DNA of 64,000 bases from Caldilineaceae bacterium (GTDB lineage Bacteria; Chloroflexota; Anaerolineae; Caldilineales; Caldilineaceae): NCBI GenBank assembly GCA_022823185.1, contig JAJDXQ010000025.1, forward strand, positions 62,001-126,000, written 5' to 3'. Of the stretch, positions 18,276 to 26,242 are shown one piece after another (the stretch's first letter is position 1; each line of letters opens with the position of its first letter). Position numbers and translations under genes: made by a program. Below the pieces are notes generated by a model. That model did no database searches. It had not been told where the DNA came from and saw nothing but the letters and a program-made list of their open reading frames with translations.

Positions 18276-19340
18276 TTGAGCAGGAAGAGGAAGCGGGTGA
18301 CGTTGCGCGATGTGGCGCGCCAGGCGGGCGTATCGCCGACGGCGGTTTCGTTCGCGTACAATGCCCCGCACCAGTTGAGTCAGGCGACGCGAGAGCATAT
18401 TCTGGACACAGCCGAGTATCTGGGTTACCAGCCCCATCCGGTGGCGCGCACGCTGGCGACGGGCCGCACGAATGCAATCGGAGTGCTGGTGCCGACAAGC
18501 TTGAACTGGATGCTGCATGATCCTCTTTTCACCCATTTTCTGGGAGAAATTGGGGCTGCCTGCGACCGGGAAGAGAACCGGATTCTCCTGGCGTCGATGT
18601 ACGAGACATTGCCGCGCGACCTGCGGCCAGACAGTGAACCGGTTGCGCCATTTACGTGGCTGTCCTCGATTGCGGCTGACGGATTCCTGATGGTGGGGAT
18701 CGACAGCTCCCACCCGCTTACCGAGGCGGTGCAACGTTCCCAGCGCCCGATCGTGCTGCTCGACAGCGCTTCGGACTTGCAGGCGCCGACCTTCAATATT
18801 GATGACCATGGGGGCGCGTATGCGGCGGCGCAACATCTGTTGGCAAAGGGGCATCGTGAGTTTGCGATCGCGACGATGGCGCCGCGGCTGGACGGGGTGG
18901 TGATTCCTTCATTTGGACGCAGGGTGAAAGGGTTTTCGCAGGCGGTTGAGGAGGCGGGCCTGCCGCCTTCGGCGGTGCAGATCGTGCATGCGCGCGGTGT
19001 GCGTTCGGCCGGGCACCAGTCATTCCAAAACATCTGGAAGTTGCGGAGGCGGCCGACAGCGGTCTTTTGTGTGAGCGACGTGCGGGCGCTGGGGATCCTG
19101 AGCGGGGCGCGGCGGGAGGGGCTCTCCGTGCCGGACGACCTGGCGGTGGTTGGCTTTGGGGATCTGCCCGATGCGCGAGAATCGAGCCCGCCGCTGACGA
19201 CGGTTCACCGCGATATGGACAGCCAGCCGCAGCTGGCGATACGGACGTTATTTCAGTTGATCAACGAGCAGATCAGTGAGGCGGATATCGAGTCGCCGCA
19301 TATCAGCGATACGCGGCTGGTGGTGCGGGAGAGTAGTTAG
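18276..19340 (+). CDS. LacI-family transcriptional regulator
   Basis: 354 residues from a TTG start at 18276 with GGGGGAG about 6 bases upstream; the open frame runs further back but only overlaps rph. The N-terminal helix-turn-helix is VTLRDVARQAGVSPTAVSFA (about residues 7-26), with the hinge motif YLGYQPHPVARTLATGRTN. The rest is a periplasmic-binding-protein-like sensor domain (IGVLVPTS, DGFLMVGIDSS, VVGFGDLPDA). LacI proteins repress or activate sugar and nucleoside genes. No sugar operon is next to it, so the ligand and target cannot be told. The last conserved segment (PPLTTVHRDM) is intact. Confidence 0.93.
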   Translation: MSRKRKRVTLRDVARQAGVSPTAVSFAYNAPHQLSQATREHILDTAEYLGYQPHPVARTLATGRTNAIGVLVPTSLNWMLHDPLFTHFLGEIGAACDREENRILLASMYETLPRDLRPDSEPVAPFTWLSSIAADGFLMVGIDSSHPLTEAVQRSQRPIVLLDSASDLQAPTFNIDDHGGAYAAAQHLLAKGHREFAIATMAPRLDGVVIPSFGRRVKGFSQAVEEAGLPPSAVQIVHARGVRSAGHQSFQNIWKLRRRPTAVFCVSDVRALGILSGARREGLSVPDDLAVVGFGDLPDARESSPPLTTVHRDMDSQPQLAIRTLFQLINEQISEADIESPHISDTRLVVRESS

Positions 19341-19592
19341 AAGGGCCGAAACGGCGGGCGCCTGAACGGAAATTCTTGCGTTTTTTCGTCATTAATATCC
19401 CGTAGATATTCTTGTCGCGTCTTGAGAGGCGCGACAGAAGCGGTATGTTTTTGCCAGCGCTATACTGCGCGGCTTGCGCGCAATGCACTGTCGCAATGGG
19501 AACGCACAGCAGCCGCCCCTGAAAAGGCAAACTTCCCCGGCTGCGCACGGGGCGCAAGGAGCGCGTTTCAGACATTGTTGAGGCGCCCTTTC

Positions 19593-19988
19593 TGCCCCGG
19601 AGAAACCCTGAAAGATGAACTCGCGGAAATGGGCGTGCCCCCTACGGCTTTCACGCTCCAGTTCGACGCGCCGCTCAACTATCGCGTCGAGAAGATGCGC
19701 CTCTCCAAGGACAGGACGCGGATCCGCTACAACAGTTTCCTGGCTCTGGACGGGGTACCGGCGGAAGCGTTCGACGACCGGCTGGGCAACCGCTCGGCGC
19801 TGGAGTGGGTGATCGACCAGTACCGGGTGAAGACGGACAGGCGCAGCGGGATCGTGAATGATCCGAACCGGGTTGAGGATCCGCGGTATATCGTCAATCT
19901 GCTTGGGAAGGTAGTCGCCGTCAGCCTGGCGACGGTGGAGATCGCGGCGGGGCTGCCGGGCTATGGGCATGAAGCCGAAGTGTCCTGA
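19593..19988 (+). pseudogene. C-terminal fragment of a type ISP-like restriction helicase
   Basis: The residues YRVEKMRLSKDRTRIRYNS, RLGNRSALEWVIDQYRVKT and DRRSGIVNDPNRVEDPRYIV are the typical C-terminal end of very large DEAD/DEAH helicase-nuclease-methylase proteins (type ISP and related restriction enzymes). Only about 130 residues remain of an expected 1000 or more. The upstream part of the open frame (19422-19590) has no family similarity and contains no helicase motif. It is a remnant left after deletion or recombination. Confidence 0.75.
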
Positions 19989-20098
19989 CGGCTCTTCTGA
20001 TACATTTTCCGTGCGTAGCACCCTTGTGCTATGCTGGGAACGGAGACGGCGCGTTTGAGAGGGACGTATACCCCTCGCTTCCCCAAAGGAGGCCTGAA

Positions 20099-20641
20099 GT
20101 GCTCAATGTAAAGTCCGGGCTTACATACGCTGATTATCTGAAAACGTCGGATGACGAGCGCTATGAGCTCTTGAACGGAGAACTGATATTGTCCCCTTCC
20201 CCCAAGGAGATTCATCAATACATTTCGGGAAATCTGTACTTCAAGATTGCCACATTTGTTAGAGAGCGCAGCGTGGGAAAGGTATATTTCTCACCCTTTG
20301 ATGTTGTGCTGTCGGACACAAACGTTGTCCAGCCAGACATATTGTTCATCTCGAACGAACGCACGGAAATTATCACACCGGACAACGTCCGCGGCGCGCC
20401 GGACCTGGTGGTGGAGATCTTTTCCCCCGCGACAGCCGAGCGCGACCGCTCGATCAAGCTCGACCTGTACGCCCAACACGGCGTGCAAGAGTACTGGATG
20501 GTAGACCCAGACGCCAGGACGATTACGGTTCTGCTGCGGGGCGAGGGCGGGTTCGGGGTGGCGGGAATCTACGGTGAGGGGCAAATCTTGCGTTCACCGA
20601 CGCTGGCGGCGTTCAGCGTCGCGCTGGAGGAGATATTCTGA
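20099..20641 (+). CDS. Uma2-family (DUF820) putative endonuclease, copy 1
   Basis: 180 residues from GTG 20099, fixed by AGGAGG 6 bases upstream. The Uma2/DUF820 family has a PD-(D/E)xK fold. Visible motifs are YELLNGELILSPSP (E of the fold), VVQPDILFI (PD) and APDLVVEIFSPATAERDR, then KLDLYAQHGVQEYWMVDPD. The usual catalytic ExK/ExS region is intact, so the protein may be an active nuclease; the biological role of the family is not settled. It forms a tandem pair with the next gene, which begins 14 bases downstream. Confidence 0.88.
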   Translation: MLNVKSGLTYADYLKTSDDERYELLNGELILSPSPKEIHQYISGNLYFKIATFVRERSVGKVYFSPFDVVLSDTNVVQPDILFISNERTEIITPDNVRGAPDLVVEIFSPATAERDRSIKLDLYAQHGVQEYWMVDPDARTITVLLRGEGGFGVAGIYGEGQILRSPTLAAFSVALEEIF

Positions 20642-20654
20642 AAGGAGGTCTGCA

Positions 20655-21197
20655 GTGCTCAACGTAAAGACGGGGCTTACATACGCCGACTATCTGAAAA
20701 CGTCGGATGACGAACGCTACGAACTTCTGAACGGAGAGTTGGTTATGCCGCCGGCGCCGCTTACGGGCCACCAGATGATCTCAATCGCGCTGGCCTCTCG
20801 ACTCTATCTATATGTGAACGAGAGAGGGTTGGGGACCGTTGTTACTGCCCCCACCGACGTCGTGCTGTCTGATACGGACGTAGTTCAGCCGGATGTCCTG
20901 TTCGTTTCCTCCCAGCGTAGCCACATCCTCACGCGTGAGAACGTCCGCGGCGCGCCGGACCTGGTGGTGGAGATCCTCTCTTCTGCCACAGCCGAGCGCG
21001 ACCGCACGACCAAGCTCGATCTGTACGCCCAACATGGCGTGAAAGAGTACTGGATGGTAGACCCCGAAGCCAGGACGATTAAGGTTCTGCTGCGGGGGGA
21101 GGGCGGGTTCGGGGTGGCGGGAATCTACGGGGAGGGGCAGGCGTTGCATTCACCCACGCTGGCGGGGTTCAGCGTCGCGCTGGAGGATGTTTTCTGA
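20655..21197 (+). CDS. Uma2-family (DUF820) putative endonuclease, copy 2
   Basis: 180 residues, same length as copy 1, from GTG 20655. Its ribosome binding site (AAAGGAGG, 20641-20648) overlaps the stop of copy 1, so the two are probably co-translated. The family motifs are conserved (YELLNGELVMPPAP, VVQPDVLFV, APDLVVEILSSATAERDR, KEYWMVDPEART). Differences from copy 1 are concentrated between residues 25 and 85, while the C-terminal third is almost the same. This pattern suggests gene conversion or selection for a divergent N-terminal half. Confidence 0.88.
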   Translation: MLNVKTGLTYADYLKTSDDERYELLNGELVMPPAPLTGHQMISIALASRLYLYVNERGLGTVVTAPTDVVLSDTDVVQPDVLFVSSQRSHILTRENVRGAPDLVVEILSSATAERDRTTKLDLYAQHGVKEYWMVDPEARTIKVLLRGEGGFGVAGIYGEGQALHSPTLAGFSVALEDVF

Positions 21198-21215
21198 GAA
21201 GTGAAGGAGATGACT

Positions 21216-23000
21216 ATGCGTATCAGTTCAGACCGAGCCAGGCTATCGCAAAAGAAGACGCTGGAAGAGTTGCGGCGCGAATCCAAAGCGACCGAGATGG
21301 AAACAGTGTATTGGTCAGACAGGGACGGTCATTTCCATAGGAGCATCTATTGCGCCTTGATTCCGTCTGATCAGATTGAGCGGGCGCTTTCTAAGCCGTC
21401 CTGGGACCTTTCGCACGGAGGTGGCGTACCCGGAACTTCCGAGAGACTTATAGACGGAGAGTGGAAAGTTGAATACCTGCGCTACGGTGACGATCGCGGA
21501 ATTGAACCACTGGTCATAGACCGGGAATTCAATGGAATCAGGGAAGACTACAAAGAAATATCGGAGGAGTTCCGCCTTTTTCACAATCTGTACCACGACA
21601 AGAATTCGGATGAATACCTGAAGATCGATGACGCCGGCAATGAAACGAAAGTTGCTGTCGTTAAGCCGGGCCTTGTCCAAATACGACTCAAGGAGATCCG
21701 GCAATTCCTGGCGGTAAAGGAGATGCACTTATCGATCCAATTTGACTGTGTGGAACGTTCAGCGCACTGCTTGGAAGAACTCGCAATAGAGAAGGGTGGT
21801 GTCGAACAGAGGGATGGTCTCATGTTGTGGAGGCTTTACCACGACGATTTCGGTGGGTCCAGCAGCCATAGGGCATTTAGCCGGTTATGGGGAAAGCGTC
21901 TTGTTGTACCACTGCCGAAGTCCAAGAGCGGATTCAGGGAATTTGGCGAGAAGCCGGAGGAAAAACACGTCGAATTTGTCATAGATGTTGACGAAAACGG
22001 GGAAGAAATTACCCATACATGCGATCCGGACGCTCTGGAGAATTTCTTTGGCACAAATCCGGACGCCCCCGATTATCTGACTCCAGTGCATTTCCGTAAG
22101 CAAGTCTTGGACAAATACTATCAGGAGCCCGGCAAGTACTCGGTTGAGGATTCGCTTTTGCGTTGCGGCCGGCTGTGGATCATGGATTTAGACAGCCATC
22201 ACGCCGAAAAAGTCTGTGCGTGGCTGGGCGATTTGGGGCAAGACCTCCCCTACAGTGAACAACTGCACTGGCGATCATTTAACGTCCCTCCAGAGGGAAG
22301 GATGAGTGAAGTCTACCTGAGGCGTCAGTTGCAGGTTCAGGCCATGGAATCGGATCAACCGGATCTCCTCTTTAAGGAACGGTATGACGATTTGAAGACT
22401 CTAAGTATAGAACATCTGGGTTGGCAGCTGTTACAACCCCTTCGCTCAGGCGACCAACACCACTTACAGAGCTTGCGCATTCCGGCCGCGAACGAACAGC
22501 GTGATTTCGACGAGCTAGTGCTGAGCCTGACCAAGATACTGATCGACTCCTTGCATGTGAAGCGTCTGAATTCGCTGCTTTCGGAGGAGCAGCAAGAAGG
22601 CGTCGGGGAAGGCGGCATAGCTCGCCTTGAAGCAGTGCTGACCTCTCGCAATGTCGAAGACGCGGACAAGCATATCGCTTTTCTGCGTAACCTCCAGAGC
22701 CTGCGCTCCAGTTCCTCCGCTCATCGCAAAGGAAAGAAATACAAGAAGATCGCGAAACAGTTCAATATCGACGACCAGAAGCTGCGCGATGTGTTCGCGG
22801 GAATCCTTTGGCAGGCGCTCGACTTCCTCAATTTCCTCACCCTTCTCGTTCGGGGAGGACGCGCTGAAAACGCCGAACAGAACAGAAGCGAGGAAATGTA
22901 CGCGATTCTGGACGAGATGGTTGGATTCGTAGATTCCGGCGCAACCGATGGCTCAGTCAACCATGACGATCTCATCTATGAACTGCGCACAAAACCATGA
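21216..23000 (+). CDS. Large protein of unknown function with C-terminal HEPN-like region
   Basis: 594 residues from ATG 21216, chosen because AAGGAG lies 6 bases upstream; in-frame GTG 21201 and ATG 21210 are also possible. I do not recognise the family. The N-terminal 400 residues are mixed alpha/beta, rich in acidic and aromatic residues, with no nucleotide-binding motif. Near the C-terminus, LRNLQSLRSSSSAHRKGKKY carries an R-x5-H pattern, as in HEPN-type RNases or HEPN-like helical bundles. It overlaps the next gene, a PIN-domain protein, by four bases (ATGA), so the two are made together. The association suggests an RNA-directed toxin or defence pair, but that is inference. Confidence 0.75.
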   Translation: MRISSDRARLSQKKTLEELRRESKATEMETVYWSDRDGHFHRSIYCALIPSDQIERALSKPSWDLSHGGGVPGTSERLIDGEWKVEYLRYGDDRGIEPLVIDREFNGIREDYKEISEEFRLFHNLYHDKNSDEYLKIDDAGNETKVAVVKPGLVQIRLKEIRQFLAVKEMHLSIQFDCVERSAHCLEELAIEKGGVEQRDGLMLWRLYHDDFGGSSSHRAFSRLWGKRLVVPLPKSKSGFREFGEKPEEKHVEFVIDVDENGEEITHTCDPDALENFFGTNPDAPDYLTPVHFRKQVLDKYYQEPGKYSVEDSLLRCGRLWIMDLDSHHAEKVCAWLGDLGQDLPYSEQLHWRSFNVPPEGRMSEVYLRRQLQVQAMESDQPDLLFKERYDDLKTLSIEHLGWQLLQPLRSGDQHHLQSLRIPAANEQRDFDELVLSLTKILIDSLHVKRLNSLLSEEQQEGVGEGGIARLEAVLTSRNVEDADKHIAFLRNLQSLRSSSSAHRKGKKYKKIAKQFNIDDQKLRDVFAGILWQALDFLNFLTLLVRGGRAENAEQNRSEEMYAILDEMVGFVDSGATDGSVNHDDLIYELRTKP

Positions 23001-23407
23001 TTTTTGCCGATAGCGGAGCCTGGATTGCCCTATTCAATGCGAGGGATCAGCATCATGCGGACGCACGAATAATCTACAGTGAACTGGGACAGCAGCATAC
23101 GAGGATCTTAACGACAGACTATGTGATCGATGAAAGCGTGACGCGGCTCAGGTATGATGTTGGCTACCCAGCAGCGAACTACTTTCTCGAAACGATTGAA
23201 CGCGCTGAAGGAACAAGTGACTTGGTGGTAGCACGGATCGACGGATCGGCCTTTGAGCAAGCCAAGCGGCTGTTTCGCCAGTACAGGTCCGAGAAATTGT
23301 CATTCACGGATTGCACCAGCTTTGTCGTATGTCAGACGAATGGAATCTCCGCCGCCTTCGCCTTTGACCAACATTTTCCGATCATGGGGATCACGCTGCT
23401 TCAGTGA
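22997..23407 (+). CDS. PIN-domain protein (VapC-like ribonuclease)
   Basis: 136 residues. PIN domains are small metal-dependent ribonucleases, often toxins. The expected acidic residues are visible: FADSGAW (D5), DYVIDES, SFTDCTSFV and AFAFDQHF. The domain appears complete. The start ATG overlaps the stop of the 594-residue gene upstream (ATGA), and there is no small antitoxin gene next to it. Either the large protein acts as its partner or control element, or the enzyme is part of a larger RNA-cleaving system. Downstream the next gene is on the opposite strand. Confidence 0.88.
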   Translation: MIFADSGAWIALFNARDQHHADARIIYSELGQQHTRILTTDYVIDESVTRLRYDVGYPAANYFLETIERAEGTSDLVVARIDGSAFEQAKRLFRQYRSEKLSFTDCTSFVVCQTNGISAAFAFDQHFPIMGITLLQ

Positions 23408-23502
23408 GCGGTTAAGCCGAAGAACTTTCCTTCTTTAGCAAGGCGTGAGCAGAGCCTTTGCCTGGCTCGCAGCGAATCGGGGTGTGCCGGAGTTGGGGGC
23501 CG

Positions 23503-24804
23503 TTACGGGTTAGCGGTTGCGGGTCTTGGCTCGCCGTTGTTGGGGCGGCCGAGGACGGAGCCGATGTCGTCCCCGCGCTGGACCTGGTAGGTGGGGATGT
23601 TGGAGAGGGCGAGCTCGTGGGAGAGCTCCTGGTAGGATTCCTGGCCGCCGAAGGTCGAGCCGTCGATCACGACGGCGACGCTGTGGACGCCGCGGCGGCG
23701 GATTTCGCGCAGAGCGCGCACCCAGGCCGGGTCGGGGTCCGCGGTGACGGCGAGGATCATGTCGTTGCGATTGAGGCGCACGCCTTCGGTCACGAGGAGC
23801 TGGTCGAAGGCGATGCTGCCCTCGGCGGAGACGACGGCGAGGGCTTCGAGCATCTTGCGCATCTGGCGTTCGCCGCGGTCGATTTGCAGAAGGTAGCGCT
23901 GGCTGCCGTGCCAGATGAGGCCGACGGCGCGGTTGCGCAGCAGGAAGTAGCGGGCGATGCTGGCCGCGGCGGTAACGCCGTATTCGAGCGAGCTGGGGGC
24001 AAGCTCCAGGACATCGGATTGTTTGCGGCCGCTGAGGCCGAAGACGCCGGCCTCCGGCGGTGTCAGCCGCCACGGCAGACTGTGCGCGGTGCGGCTGTGC
24101 AGGTCGAGGAAGAGCCAGATGTCGGCGGAGGGATCCAGTTCGAACTCTCTGGTCATCAGGCGCCCGGTGCGGGCGGTGGACAGCCAGTGGATGCGGTTGA
24201 AGCTGTCGCCGGGGGCGTATTCGCGGATACCGGAGACGTTGGTGGTGATGTACTGGGCGCGACGGTTGAGGGCCTCGCCGCCGGCCAGGTCGGCGGCCGG
24301 TGGTTGGAAGGCGGAGAGCGAGACCGTGGCCGGGTAGACGATGAGGTCGCTGGTCTGGGTGAGGGTCTGGTCGATGGAAAAGAGGCCGAGGGGGTCTCCG
24401 CTGAGGAGGCGCATGGGGCCGAGACGGTAGTAGCCGCGCTGCTGGCAGTAGGTACGCACTTGCCAGCGATGGCGGGAGCGGCCCTGGAGGTGGCTGACGA
24501 CCCGGCTGGCGCCGTGGAAGGGAACGGTTGAGAAATCCCGCACTTCGAGCCACAGCTTGGGCAGCCGGCCCTGATTGCGCACTTCGAAGCTCTCTTCGAA
24601 GTGCTGGCCGACCTGGCTGCGGCGGGCGCGGGTATGGCGATTGATATGGATGGCGCGCGTGCTGGTCCAGGACCAGACATAGCTGAGCGCGAGGATGCCG
24701 GTCAGGAGGTAGGCGAGGTTGAAGGCGAGGGGACGCCCGCTGTTCAGGGCGAAGCCCCAGGAGGCGATTAGGGCGGCGAGCAGAAAGAGAAGACGAGAAG
24801 ACAT
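23503..24804 (-). CDS. DUF58-domain membrane-anchored protein
   Basis: 433 residues. Two hydrophobic segments at the N-terminus (LLFLLAALIASWGFAL and LAYLLTGILALSYVW) anchor it in the membrane. The signature of DUF58, SGIREYAPGDSFNRIHWLST followed by GRLMTREFE, lies near residues 190-225. After it comes a fold like a von Willebrand A domain (DIWLFLDLHSR, NDMILAVTADPD). DUF58 proteins are almost always paired with MoxR ATPases, as here: the MoxR gene ends 109 bases upstream on the same strand. The pair is thought to assist maturation of protein or metal complexes; the target is unknown. The inter-gene gap carries a 7-bp hairpin (24831-24848). Confidence 0.92.
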   Translation of the reverse strand: MSSRLLFLLAALIASWGFALNSGRPLAFNLAYLLTGILALSYVWSWTSTRAIHINRHTRARRSQVGQHFEESFEVRNQGRLPKLWLEVRDFSTVPFHGASRVVSHLQGRSRHRWQVRTYCQQRGYYRLGPMRLLSGDPLGLFSIDQTLTQTSDLIVYPATVSLSAFQPPAADLAGGEALNRRAQYITTNVSGIREYAPGDSFNRIHWLSTARTGRLMTREFELDPSADIWLFLDLHSRTAHSLPWRLTPPEAGVFGLSGRKQSDVLELAPSSLEYGVTAAASIARYFLLRNRAVGLIWHGSQRYLLQIDRGERQMRKMLEALAVVSAEGSIAFDQLLVTEGVRLNRNDMILAVTADPDPAWVRALREIRRRGVHSVAVVIDGSTFGGQESYQELSHELALSNIPTYQVQRGDDIGSVLGRPNNGEPRPATANP

Positions 24805-24913
24805 GGAGGGCAGTATCTAGTTTTCAGTTCCTGGCGCTGTTGCGCCAGTTGCCGCGACGCGGTGACCAAGGGCCTGTAGCATGGACTGAAAACCCGGAAA
24901 GTTCGGCAGACGT

Positions 24914-25867
<954 letters not shown>

Positions 25868-26242
25868 GGGGTTTTCCTTGTTGTCAGTGGTTCATGGCAA
25901 GCGGCTGTTGGCCGACAGGGTTTTTGCCGGTGTGAAGGCGCAACGCGGCCGTGATTGCGGACTCCGGGGGACGCAATGCAGGCGAATTACCAGATTATGA
26001 CGCATTGCGCGTGCAAATCGTGTACGCCAACTTCCAAAGTCGCTGATTTCGGCGGCGTTTTATGCGGCTCACACGGGCCTCGACCGCAAAACGATGCAAC
26101 CGAATTGCCGGATTGGACAGAATGCGCGCTTAGTTTACAGCACTTTAAGCTAGAAAGACAATCAGCCGACAGGCGCAAATGCCGCCAGGAGCGGCAGGCG
26201 ACCGCTAGTCACGCGCTGTGAAGGGCTGTATAATGACCGCGT
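25868..26242 (+). promoter_or_regulatory. Intergenic region with promoter for the 26243 gene
   Basis: The 375 bases between the divergent MoxR gene and the 26243 gene hold no gene. TATAAT at 26229-26234 is a perfect -10 box, with TAGTCA (26206-26211) 17 bases upstream as a weak -35. Transcription from it would start at about 26241, only two bases before the ATG at 26243, and no ribosome binding site precedes that ATG. The mRNA is therefore probably leaderless. Confidence 0.55.

Noticed and set aside
24831..24848. A 7-bp hairpin between MoxR and DUF58 genes as a terminator
   Set aside because: No T-run follows on the minus strand, and the two genes form a well-known operon pair.
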